From: Paraburkholderia sp. UYCP14C
Lineage (GTDB): Bacteria; Pseudomonadota; Gammaproteobacteria; Burkholderiales; Burkholderiaceae
Assembly (NCBI RefSeq): GCF_004197395.1
Contig: NZ_SELS01000013.1
Coordinates: forward strand, 62,001 to 126,000
Length of the DNA: 64,000 nucleotides
Direction of reading: 5' to 3'
Shown: positions 27,898-36,049 of the stretch, piece after piece
Position numbering within the stretch: position 1 is the stretch's first letter
How the letters are laid out: the number at the start of each line of letters is the position of its first letter
Position numbers and translations under genes: made by a program
The notes under the pieces: model-generated
Seen by the model: only the letters and a program-made list of their open reading frames with translations
What the model was told of the DNA's origin: nothing
Database searches by the model: none

Positions 27898-28350
27898 GCG
27901 CGTGGTGGGCGTGGCGCTCAGCAGTCCGGCTGTGATGGCGACGACACCGCGCCGTCGGCATGCGCCGCTATATCGCCTGGAGACAGCATCTCCATCAGAG
28001 GCTTGAGCCGGTTCATGACCGGCACACGGCTGCGCCTTTGCCACACCATCCGCACGCGGCTTCGCACCGTGGATGCCGCGCTTCACTTCACTTCACTCGC
28101 TGGGACCAGCCTATGGCGGGACTTGCACCCGCAGGCTTGATGGCTGCCCCTGTCCCGATTGACGTCGTCCTCTTCTGCGTTTTCGAAGCACCCATCCCAG
28201 CGGCGTGCTGATTTGGTCAGCAGGTCGAATGGTGTAGTGCCGTCGAACCGACGCGCCGCGCGGAACATCGATTGCTTGCCTGTCGCTCGCCGTCATTCGG
28301 ACCCGGCGCGCGTGGCGCCGTGCCGCGGCATCGCTCACGGAGAAACGCAT
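27898..28350. other. Intergenic region containing a tRNA-like hairpin
   Basis: 453 bases without a gene. The only notable structure is at 28099-28201 (see separate entry). Short frames in both strands are low-complexity Pro/His/Arg shadows. Confidence 0.4.
28099..28201 (-). other. Candidate structured RNA or tRNA relic (T-arm-like hairpin inside a 7-bp closing stem)
   Basis: Read on the minus strand, the 103-base segment begins GCTGGGA and ends TCCCAGC (perfect 7-bp closing stem). It contains GCGGG-TGCAAGT-CCCGC, one base away from a canonical tRNA T-arm (loop TTCAAGT). That hairpin is itself flanked by AGCCT/AGGCT arms. The T-arm is not adjacent to the closing stem and no anticodon arm is evident, so this is not a functional tRNA. 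A tRNA fragment, an attachment-site scar or another folded RNA are all possible. Confidence 0.25.
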
Positions 28351-28641
28351 ATGGACCAGGAACTCGAAGCCCGCATCCGCACGCGGGCATACCAGATCTG
28401 GGAAAACGATCCGTCGCCGGAAGGGAGAGCCGACGACCATTGGGAAGAGGCGCGCCGGCAGATCGAGGCGGAAGGCGCGGTGAACGGCGCGGTGAACGGC
28501 GCTGCCGCTCCGCAGGAGCCGACGGACCAGTCCGCGGAGCGCGAGCATGGCTCGCGCATCGCGCCCGAAGAGCAACTGCAGGAAATGTCAGGCGATGACA
28601 TCGAAACGTCGAAGCGCGCCAAACGTCCGCGTGCCGGATAA
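28351..28641 (+). CDS. DUF2934-type small protein
   Basis: 96 residues from an ATG at 28351 with GGAG nine bases upstream. The N-terminal ~38 residues (RIRTRAYQIWENDPSPEGRADDHWEEARRQIE) are the DUF2934 signature, a short helical motif found singly in many small proteobacterial proteins. It is followed by an Ala/Glu-rich low-complexity tail with a repeated GAVN and a basic C-terminus. Function unknown; probably cytosolic. The longer upstream frame lacks support. Confidence 0.85.
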   Translation: MDQELEARIRTRAYQIWENDPSPEGRADDHWEEARRQIEAEGAVNGAVNGAAAPQEPTDQSAEREHGSRIAPEEQLQEMSGDDIETSKRAKRPRAG

Positions 28642-28929
28642 GCCGACGAAGCCCGCTTTGCCCGACGGCGAGCAAACGCTCTCTTGAAGCGCGCAGCAAA
28701 CGTGGATCCGCGCTCGCGAACGGCATGCGCGCGGCAACGAAGACGGCTCATGAAGGGGCTACGTGAGGGTTGTGTTGAAGAGGTAGCGCGCGCTTCACAC
28801 TTCGCGCATCGCCACCAGTTCCTGCCGGCGGTATGCTCGTTGCTGAAGCGTGAAAGAGCAGCGGACTCGCGCGTGTCCCCGTCGGAATGCGTGGCGCGCG
28901 CAGCGCTGCGCATTCGCGGGGAGGCGGCG

Positions 28930-29616
28930 ATGGGCGATTTCGACGAGGCGCGCGCAGGGATGGTCGAGCGGCAGATCGTGCAGCGCGGCGTGCTCGACGA
29001 CTACGTGATCGAGGCGATGCGACGCGTGCCGCGCGAAGCATTCGTGCCGTCCGATCTGCGCGAATTCGCGTATGACGATACGCCGCTGCCGATCGGCGGC
29101 GAGCAGACGATCTCGCAGCCCTACATCGTCGCGAAGATGCTCGCGGCCGCCGAGTTGCAGCCCGGCGATCGCGTGCTCGACATCGGCACGGGCTCCGGCT
29201 ATGCGGCCGCGCTCGCCGCGGAGATCGCGGGCCGGGTGGATTCGATCGAACGCGACGCGAGTCTCGCCGAGAGCGCGCGCGAGCGCTTGCAGCGGCTCGG
29301 CTACGAGAACGTCGAGGTGCATGTCGGCGACGGCACCGTGGGTTTTGCCGCGCACGCACCCTATGACGCGATCATCGCGGCGGCGGGCGGCCCGCACGTG
29401 CCGCAGGCGCTGCGCGCGCAGCTCGCGATCGGCGGCCGGCTCGTGATACCGGTCGGCAGCAGCCGCCACCATCAGCGGCTCGTGAAGATCGTACGGCGCG
29501 GCGAACACGACTACGACGAACATGGGTTGGCTGAAGTGCGCTTCGTGCCGCTCGTCGGCGACGACGGCTGGCCCGAGCCGGAGTGGGCGCCGCACCCGGA
29601 CCCGCGGCCTGCATGA
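28930..29616 (+). CDS. pcm: Protein-L-isoaspartate O-methyltransferase
   Basis: 228 residues from the ATG at 28930, which has a strong GGGGAGG ribosome-binding site. The 82 codons of open frame before it are Arg-rich and dispensable. It carries the substrate loop PLPIGGEQTISQPYIVAKM, the SAM-binding motif DIGTGSGYAAALA, and post-motif segments IIAAAGGPHVPQAL and GGRLVIPVG. It methylates isoaspartyl residues for protein repair. It ends with a Pro-rich tail. It is a second-copy type, since it is not beside surE/nlpD/rpoS as the housekeeping gene often is. Confidence 0.92.
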   Translation: MGDFDEARAGMVERQIVQRGVLDDYVIEAMRRVPREAFVPSDLREFAYDDTPLPIGGEQTISQPYIVAKMLAAAELQPGDRVLDIGTGSGYAAALAAEIAGRVDSIERDASLAESARERLQRLGYENVEVHVGDGTVGFAAHAPYDAIIAAAGGPHVPQALRAQLAIGGRLVIPVGSSRHHQRLVKIVRRGEHDYDEHGLAEVRFVPLVGDDGWPEPEWAPHPDPRPA

Positions 29617-29813
29617 GGTGTCACCGGCACGCATCGGCGTCAGGCGTGGAACGCGGCTTGCAACGGAACGGACAGTGCGTATCCCGCTTGTCCGGACCGA
29701 GGAGGTCGCTGATGAACCAGCTTGTCCAGCGCCGTGCCGGCGCCGCGCGCCGCGCGCGTTAGCGGCGGCGCGGTTGCGCTGCCGCTAGTGCGGCTCATGC
29801 TCGCCATCCCGCC

Positions 29814-31118
29814 ATGAGAGACGAACCGGTCTGGTTCCTGCTGATCGGCGCGCTGCTCACCTTCATGGCCGTCGCGCGCGGGCCGATTCGCCGCTTGCCG
29901 CTGACGGGCGCGATGATCTATCTGCTGGTCGGCGTGGCGCTCGGACCGGGCGTGTCGGGGCTCGTCGGTGTCGATCTGCTCGACAATGCCGCGTTGCTCG
30001 CGACGCTCGCCGAAGTCGGGCTCGTCGTGTCGCTGTTCGCGATCGGCATGCATCTGCGCGTGCGGCCGCGCAATCCGCTGTGGTTGTTGCCGCTGCGACT
30101 CGGCGGCCCCGCGATGCTCGTCACCGTCGCACTGATGTTCGGCTTCACCGCGCTCGTGACCGGACGCGCCGACGGCGCGGCGTTGTTCCTCGCGGCCGCG
30201 CTGGCGCCGACCGACCCGGTGCTCGCCAACGAACTGCGCGTGACGCAAGCCGGCGACGACGAACCCGTGCGCTTCGCGCTGTCGGGCGAAGGCGGTCTGA
30301 ACGACGGCGCTGCCTATCCGTTTGCCGTGTTGGGTTTGTCGTTGGTCGGCGTGAAGCTGTTCGGCTCGGGCAGCGGCGTGCATTTCGTCGGCTCGGTGCT
30401 GTGGGGGATCGTGAGCGCGCTCGTGATCGGCGTCGTATTCGCGATTCTGTTCGCGCGGACGATCTTTTTTCTGCGCACCCGCTACGGCGAGGCGATCGGT
30501 CTCGACGGCTTTCTTGCGCTGGGGCTGATGTCGACATCGTATGGTGCGGCGCTGTGGCTGCACGCCTATGCGTTCGTCGCGGTGTTCGTCGCGGGCGTCG
30601 CGCTGCGTCATGAGGAATTGCGCGCCACGGGCGACAAGCATCCCGCGGAGGTGCTCGACGAGGTGCAGCACGGCGATCAGCTCGACGTCGCCAAAGACCC
30701 GGAAAAGGCGCACGCGGTCCTCGCCGAATCGATGATGGGCTTTACGCTCGAAATGGAGCGGATTGCGGAGATGTCGCTGATGCTGATCATCGGCTGCGTC
30801 GTGTCCGCGCATTGGCGCGAGATGCTCGACCTGCGCGCCGCGTTGTCCGTGGTGTTCCTGTTTTTCGTCGCGCGGCCGCTGTCCGTGGTGGTTTCGATGT
30901 TCGGTGCGCGCATCGACCACGCTCAGCGCTATCTGATGGCATGGATGGGCATTCGCGGTGTCGGCGCGTTCTACTACCTGATGTTCGGCGTCGAATACGC
31001 GCGTGGCGCGATGGCACCGTTGCTGCCGACGGTGCTCGACGCGATCGTCTTGTCGGTGCTGCTGCATGGCTCGACCGCGAACTATCTGTTGCGGCGGTAT
31101 TTCGGACGGCGTCGCTGA
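29814..31118 (+). CDS. CPA1-family Na+(K+)/H+ antiporter
   Basis: 434 residues with about 12 hydrophobic segments. Ion-exchange motifs are present: APTDPV in TM5, the GLNDGAAYP carboxylates in TM6, and YFVAVF-like hydrophobic helices beyond. A cytoplasmic loop (about residues 265-310) is hydrophilic and contains HPAEVLDEVQHGDQLDVAKDPEKAHA. It ends in a short Arg-rich tail without a long regulatory C-terminal domain. The ATG at 29814 sets the family-typical start before the first membrane segment. Probable role in pH or Na+ homeostasis. Confidence 0.9.
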   Translation: MRDEPVWFLLIGALLTFMAVARGPIRRLPLTGAMIYLLVGVALGPGVSGLVGVDLLDNAALLATLAEVGLVVSLFAIGMHLRVRPRNPLWLLPLRLGGPAMLVTVALMFGFTALVTGRADGAALFLAAALAPTDPVLANELRVTQAGDDEPVRFALSGEGGLNDGAAYPFAVLGLSLVGVKLFGSGSGVHFVGSVLWGIVSALVIGVVFAILFARTIFFLRTRYGEAIGLDGFLALGLMSTSYGAALWLHAYAFVAVFVAGVALRHEELRATGDKHPAEVLDEVQHGDQLDVAKDPEKAHAVLAESMMGFTLEMERIAEMSLMLIIGCVVSAHWREMLDLRAALSVVFLFFVARPLSVVVSMFGARIDHAQRYLMAWMGIRGVGAFYYLMFGVEYARGAMAPLLPTVLDAIVLSVLLHGSTANYLLRRYFGRRR

Positions 31119-31175
31119 ATGACGCGACCGGGCATTCGCAACAGGCGGATCATTCGCACCGGCATTCTCGGCGGG

Positions 31176-32057
31176 TCAGCGACGCGGCGGCCCAAACATC
31201 CTGGAAAGCGCGCGCGCCAGTTCCTTCACGACCGGATCGGCGGTCGGACGATGCAGGAGTGCGATATCCATCGATTCGATCGAGGGCAGGCGACTCTTCG
31301 ACGTCAGGACGACGTGCTCGGCAGTGACGGCGCGCGCCGGCAGAAGGCTGATGCCGAGCCCGTCGGCGACAGCGGCCTGGATGCCGCTCAGACTCGAACT
31401 GATAAAACTGATGCGCCAACGGCGTCCGATGGCTTCGATCGCGTTGATCATGTCGTCCCGGTACAAACCTCGCGGCGGAAACGCGACGAGCGGAATCGGA
31501 TCGAGCTGGATAGAAGGGTTTTTCGCGCTGTCGATCCATCTCATTTGCTCGGGCCACGTCGCGACGGCTTCGCGGCTGTTGCGCCGCTGTTTGACGAGGA
31601 CCAGGTCGAGATCTCCGCGGTCATAGCTACTGGCAAGATCGCGGCTCAAGCCACTGGTCACTTCGAGCTTGACGAGCGGCTGCTTGCGATTGAACGTCGC
31701 GAGTACATGGGTGGTCGGTCCGCCGACGAAATCCTCCGGGACACCGAGACGCACGGTCAAGCCCACGGTTGCGCCCGACAGCGCTTCGAGCATCTCGTCG
31801 TTGAGCGCGAGCATGCGCCGCGCGTATCCGAGCAGCGTTTCTCCCGCATCGGTCGGACGCACGTCCCGGCTGCCACGATCGAGCAGCTTGTGTCCAGCCA
31901 TCTCCTCCAGCCGCCGGATTTTCTGGCTCACGGTGGACTGAGTCGAATGGAGCCGCGCGGACGCCGCTGTGAATGTGCCGCAATCGGCGACCATCACGAT
32001 CGCTTTGAGCAGATCCAGATCGAACAACGGTCTACGCGGTTTTGCACTGTTTGCCAT
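31176..32057 (-). CDS. LysR-family transcriptional regulator
   Basis: 293 residues from the ATG at 32057. The N-terminal winged HTH is at about residues 10-70 (DLDLLKAIVMVADCGTFTAASARLHSTQSTVSQKIRRLEE) and a LysR effector domain follows. The longer frame from 32147 adds residues unlike the family. Upstream on the same strand, 107 bases away, is a solute-binding protein gene (32165-32935) and beyond it the divergent DUF3311/symporter operon. It probably controls one or both; the effector is unknown. Confidence 0.9.
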   Translation of the reverse strand: MANSAKPRRPLFDLDLLKAIVMVADCGTFTAASARLHSTQSTVSQKIRRLEEMAGHKLLDRGSRDVRPTDAGETLLGYARRMLALNDEMLEALSGATVGLTVRLGVPEDFVGGPTTHVLATFNRKQPLVKLEVTSGLSRDLASSYDRGDLDLVLVKQRRNSREAVATWPEQMRWIDSAKNPSIQLDPIPLVAFPPRGLYRDDMINAIEAIGRRWRISFISSSLSGIQAAVADGLGISLLPARAVTAEHVVLTSKSRLPSIESMDIALLHRPTADPVVKELARALSRMFGPPRR

Positions 32058-32164
32058 GGCGTCATTCGATGCGTGAATGGATTGCCGACTTGTATCACGC
32101 ACCGTACGGGCTGGCAATCGTGCCGTCTGCCAGCCGGATGATTCCACTCGGCCGGCCGCTGTCC

Positions 32165-32935
32165 TCAGTTATAAACGTCGAACGCGAAGTACTTGCGGGA
32201 AATGCGCTGGTAGGTGCCGTCCTGAATCAGCTCGGCCAGTGCCTTGTTGATCTGCTGGCGCAGTTCGTTGTCTTCCTTGCGAACGCCGATGGCGGCACCG
32301 ACGCCCAGCGTTTTCGGATCACTCAGTGCAGCGCCGGCGAACGCGTAGTCGCGGCCGCTGGCGGTCTTCAGAAAGCCAAGTTCCGCCTGCACCGACGATT
32401 GCAGCGCGGCATCGATGCGGCCAGCCAGCAGATCCTGATAGACGAGATCTTGAGTCTGATAGGTCCGCAGAATGACGCCTTTCGGTTCCCAGTAGGTGCG
32501 GGCGTACGTTTCCTGCGTCGAGCCCTGCTCCACGCCGACGGTCTTGCCCTTCAATGATTCGGCGGTGGGCAGAATGCCCGAGCCTGTTCTTGCGACCAGC
32601 CGTGGCAGCACATTGTCGATCTTGTCGGTGAAGGCGATCTGTTCTTCACGCTTGACGGTGACGCTCATCGACGACAACACGCCGTCGAATTTCCTCGCTT
32701 TCAGCGCCGGAATCATTCCGTCGAAAGAGTTTTCGATCCACACACATTTGACCTTCAGCCTTTCACAGATCGCATTGCCGAGGTCGATGTCGAAGCCCAC
32801 CAGTTTGCCGTCCGGCGCGAGGGACTCGAACGGCGCATAGCTGGGATCGACTCCGAAGCGAATGGCCTTCAGATCGCTGGCATGTCCAGCTCCGGCCACG
32901 AGGGCGAGGGTTACCGCAAGCACTGCTTTCTTCAT
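32165..32935 (-). CDS. Periplasmic amino-acid-type ABC solute-binding protein (orphan)
   Basis: 256 residues from the ATG at 32935. A cleavable signal peptide (MKKAVLAVTLALVAGAGHA, then SD) is followed by the two-lobe PBP type II domain with GVDPSYAPFESLAPDGKLVGFDIDL, ISSMSVT-like LSSMSVTVKREEQIAFTDKI, and TVGVEQGSTQETYA. It belongs to the HisJ/ArgT/lysine-arginine-ornithine group. No permease or ATPase genes adjoin it, so it must share a transporter encoded elsewhere or act as a sensor. It lies in front of the LysR gene and divergent to the symporter operon. Confidence 0.92.
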   Translation of the reverse strand: MKKAVLAVTLALVAGAGHASDLKAIRFGVDPSYAPFESLAPDGKLVGFDIDLGNAICERLKVKCVWIENSFDGMIPALKARKFDGVLSSMSVTVKREEQIAFTDKIDNVLPRLVARTGSGILPTAESLKGKTVGVEQGSTQETYARTYWEPKGVILRTYQTQDLVYQDLLAGRIDAALQSSVQAELGFLKTASGRDYAFAGAALSDPKTLGVGAAIGVRKEDNELRQQINKALAELIQDGTYQRISRKYFAFDVYN

Positions 32936-33135
32936 GACGTCTCCATCCATGTTTGTGATATGTCGCGCCAAGCGTAAGCTCGTCTGCCGTCATGAGGAAA
33001 TGAAATATTCGACTGGTAATCAGTGGGAAATGAAATGGCCAGCGGGGCATTCCTCAGCATTTATTTATCCACTGGTTCATATTCATACATTTAATTTTCG
33101 AATATACGGGAAGGTGAATATCATCGGACGGTGAC

Positions 33136-33375
33136 ATGCAATCAGCGAGTATCACCATGAAAATCCGCATTATTCTCGCCGCGCTGCCGTTCATCGGGCT
33201 CTTTTCCGGTGGCTCGCTGGCGGCGCACAAAACCTTTCTGTTCGGCATGCCTTTTCTGCTGGTGTGGAACCTGTTCTGGATGGGCGCGACAGCGGCCATT
33301 CTGGCGCTCATCTATCACCTCGACAGTCGCGACGCAGCCGCCGGCACGCGCCAAAGCGCGGGAGGCGGGCAATGA
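33136..33375 (+). CDS. DUF3311-type small membrane protein
   Basis: 79 residues with two hydrophobic segments (IILAALPFIGLFSGGSLA and GMPFLLVWNLFWMGATAAILALIY), the pattern of DUF3311 proteins encoded immediately before sodium:solute symporters. The start is ATG 33136, or the internal ATG 33157. The stop overlaps the next gene's start (ATGA), so the two are translationally coupled. Probably an accessory subunit of the symporter (inference from constant pairing). Confidence 0.85.
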   Translation: MQSASITMKIRIILAALPFIGLFSGGSLAAHKTFLFGMPFLLVWNLFWMGATAAILALIYHLDSRDAAAGTRQSAGGGQ

Positions 33376-34850
33376 ACCCGGCGCTGATCATCATCGTTCT
33401 GTTCGCGATCTTCGCACTCGCGGTGGGACTCAATGCGCGGCGCGGCAAGAAGCTCAGCCTGGAGCAATGGGCAATCGGCGGACGCGGCTTCGGTTCTCTG
33501 CTCACTTTCCTGCTGATGGCCGGCGAGGCCTTCTCGACTTTCACGTTCCTCGGCGCGAGCGGCTGGACCTATAGCAAGGGCGTGCCCGCTTTCTATATCC
33601 TGTCGTACGGCTGTCTCGCCTACGTGCTCGGTTACTGGATGCTGCCCGCCATCTGGCGCCACGCGAAGGAGCGCGGCCTCGTGTCGTTCGCCGACTATTT
33701 CGCTTCCAAATACGAAAGTCGCGCCGTGGGTGTGCTGGTGTCGCTGGTGGCCGTGCTGGCGATGGTCGCGCTGTTGATCATCCGATTGCGTGGGCTCGGC
33801 ATCATCGTCTCGGAGATGTCGTATGGCCTGATTTCGCAGAATACGGCGATCTGGATCAGCGCGCTGCTGATGGTCGTGTACATGACGGTCTCGGGTATTC
33901 ACGGCTCGGCGAGCATCGCGATCTTCAAGGATGCGCTGATTCTCGGTCTCGCGATCTTTCTCGGCACGTACTTGCCGCTGCATTACTTCGGCGGCGTCGG
34001 CGAGATGTTCGCGCGCATCGATGCCGTGCATCCGGAACTACTGCGCATGCCCGAACATGGGTTGAACCTGAGCTGGTACAACTCCACACTACTGCTGACG
34101 GCGCTCGGCTACTACCTGTATCCGCACGGCTTCACGGCGGTCTATGTGGCGCGCGACGCGTCGGCGCTGCGCAAGAACGTCGTGCTGATGCCGATCTATC
34201 AGGTGCTCATCGCGTTCCTGTTCCTCGTCGGATTCGCCGCCGTGCTCACCGTGCACGGCCTGGAGGGCGCGCAGACCGATCTCGCGTTGTTGCGGCTCGT
34301 GAAGCAGACGTTCCCGTCGTGGTTCGTCGGCATCGTCGGCGGGGCTGGGCTGCTCACGGCGCTGGTGCCGGGCTCGCTGATCATGCTCAACGCCTCGACG
34401 ACGATCGCTCGCAACATCTATCGCGAAGGCTTTGCCCCACAGGCCAGCGACAGGGCCGTCGCGCGCGTGGCCCGTATCTCCTTGCCGCTGTTCACGCTGG
34501 TCGTCGTCTTCTTCGTATTGCGCGGCGGCACGACGTTCGTCGCGCTGGCGATCTTCTCGTCGAGCCTGCTCACTCAACTCGTGCCCATGCTCGCATCGAG
34601 TTTCCTGAAGCGTCCGTTCGGCACGCACGAGGCGGCGTTCGGCGGCATCGCGGCGGGCGGCGTCGTGCTCGGGCTGTCGAACTGGGCTGGCATGACGCTC
34701 GCGTCCGTATTCCCGAACGCGCCGCTCGCGCTCACGTCCATCAACATGGGACTCGTCGCTCTGTTCTCGAATGCGGTGGTCTTCGTAGCAATCAGCGCCG
34801 CGCAACGCTTGCTGCGTGCGCGTATCGATACTGCCGTGGAATCGGCATGA
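33372..34850 (+). CDS. Sodium:solute symporter (SSS family)
   Basis: 492 residues with 13-14 predicted hydrophobic segments and SSS family motifs: GRGFGSLLTFLLMAGEAFSTFTFLGASGWTY near the N-terminus, TVSGIHGSASIAIFKD, YPHGFTAVYVARDASALRKN, and GLLTALVPGSLIMLNASTTIARNIYR. The start at 33372 has a GGGAGG ribosome-binding site and overlaps the DUF3311 stop. The stop overlaps the next gene (ATGA at 34847), so this is a tightly coupled operon with two amidohydrolases. It probably imports the substrate they hydrolyse; purine, pyrimidine or ureide-like compounds fit best, but this is inference. Confidence 0.92.
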   Translation: MNPALIIIVLFAIFALAVGLNARRGKKLSLEQWAIGGRGFGSLLTFLLMAGEAFSTFTFLGASGWTYSKGVPAFYILSYGCLAYVLGYWMLPAIWRHAKERGLVSFADYFASKYESRAVGVLVSLVAVLAMVALLIIRLRGLGIIVSEMSYGLISQNTAIWISALLMVVYMTVSGIHGSASIAIFKDALILGLAIFLGTYLPLHYFGGVGEMFARIDAVHPELLRMPEHGLNLSWYNSTLLLTALGYYLYPHGFTAVYVARDASALRKNVVLMPIYQVLIAFLFLVGFAAVLTVHGLEGAQTDLALLRLVKQTFPSWFVGIVGGAGLLTALVPGSLIMLNASTTIARNIYREGFAPQASDRAVARVARISLPLFTLVVVFFVLRGGTTFVALAIFSSSLLTQLVPMLASSFLKRPFGTHEAAFGGIAAGGVVLGLSNWAGMTLASVFPNAPLALTSINMGLVALFSNAVVFVAISAAQRLLRARIDTAVESA

Positions 34851-36049
34851 CACACATGACTCGCAATCTCTATCTCTCCAATGTCCGGCTGGCCGATGCC
34901 GAGCCGGTTTCCGTAGCGGTCGTCGATGGCCGGATCGAAGCGCTCGGCGCGCACGTCGCCGCGCCAGCCGACGCCCATTTCGAAGACGGCGGCGGCGCGT
35001 TGCTGCTGCCGGGGTTCGTCGAAGGCCACACGCACATCGACAAGAGCAACTGGGGACGCCCGTGGTATCGCAACGAGGTCGGTCCGCTGCTCACCGATCG
35101 CATCAGCAACGAACGCGAGTGGCGCAAGACCTCCGGGCACGATGCGGCCGCGCAATCGCTCGCGCTGTCGCGCGCGTTCGTGCAGGCGGGCACCACGCGT
35201 CTGCGCACGCATGTCGATGTCGATACCGATGCGGGCCTGCGCTACCTCGAAGGCGTGTGCGCGACGCGAGAGGCGATGCGCGACGTGCTCGACATGCAGA
35301 TCGTCGCGTTTCCGCAATCGGGCATGCTGGTTCGCCCCGGCACGGTCGAACTGCTCGGCAGCGCGCTCGCGCAAGGCGCCGACGTACTCGGCGCGCTCGA
35401 TCCGGCGCTGATCGATGGAGACCCCGTCGCCTCGCTGAACGCGACCTTCGCGCTGGCGGAGCGCTATCGCAAGCCGATCGATATTCATCTGCACGAGCCC
35501 GGCGAGATCGGCGCGTTCACGCTGAAACTGCTGCTCGATCGGGTCGAAGCGATGAGCATGCAGGGACAGGTCGTCGTCAGTCACGGCTTTTGTCTGGGCG
35601 CGTTGCCGGAGCGCGAGCGCGATGTGCTGCTCGCCCGGATCGCCGATCTGCGGGTGGCGTTGTTGACGAGCGCGCCGCCTTCGCGCACGGTGCCGCCGCT
35701 CAAGACCTGTCGCGAGAAGGGCATCACGATGTTTTGCGGCAACGACGGGATTCGCGATACGTGGTCCCCGTACGGCGTCCCTGACATGCTCGAACGCGCA
35801 ATGCTGATCGGCTTGCGCTACGACCTGCGGCGCGACGACGAGCTTCAGATCGCATTCGATTGCGTGAGCCACGCCGCTGCGCGCGGCTGCGGATTCGAAC
35901 ACTATGGCCTGCAGCCCGGCGCGCGCGCCGACCTCGTGCTGGTCAATGCGGAGTCCGTCGCGCATGCGGTCGTGGCAAGGCCGAAGCGCAAGCTGGTCGT
36001 GGCGAACGGGCGGATCGTCGCGCGCAACGGAGAACTCGTCGCATCATGA
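34847..36049 (+). CDS. Cytosine-deaminase-like amidohydrolase (copy 1)
   Basis: 400 residues from the ATG at 34847 (overlapping the symporter stop). The residues that make the CodA active site are visible in order: metal-binding GHTHIDK (about 57-63), RTHVDVDTD, HLHEPGE (metal His and catalytic Glu), VSHGF (His) and GNDGIRDTWSPYG (metal Asp). The flanking composite beta-sandwich is typical. It deaminates or hydrolyses an N-heterocycle or cyclic amide (cytosine, isoguanine, ammelide-like). It is about 35% alike by eye to the gene at 38410, so the cluster carries two versions. It overlaps the next amidohydrolase by ATGA. Confidence 0.9.
   Translation: MTHMTRNLYLSNVRLADAEPVSVAVVDGRIEALGAHVAAPADAHFEDGGGALLLPGFVEGHTHIDKSNWGRPWYRNEVGPLLTDRISNEREWRKTSGHDAAAQSLALSRAFVQAGTTRLRTHVDVDTDAGLRYLEGVCATREAMRDVLDMQIVAFPQSGMLVRPGTVELLGSALAQGADVLGALDPALIDGDPVASLNATFALAERYRKPIDIHLHEPGEIGAFTLKLLLDRVEAMSMQGQVVVSHGFCLGALPERERDVLLARIADLRVALLTSAPPSRTVPPLKTCREKGITMFCGNDGIRDTWSPYGVPDMLERAMLIGLRYDLRRDDELQIAFDCVSHAAARGCGFEHYGLQPGARADLVLVNAESVAHAVVARPKRKLVVANGRIVARNGELVAS

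Noticed and set aside
28099-28201. Functional tRNA gene
   Set aside because: The T-arm-like hairpin is not adjacent to the closing stem, the loop is TGCAAGT and no anticodon arm exists.
29640-31067. 475-codon minus-strand frame opposite the antiporter
   Set aside because: His/Arg/Gln-rich antisense composition; the plus strand has 12 membrane segments and ion-exchange motifs.
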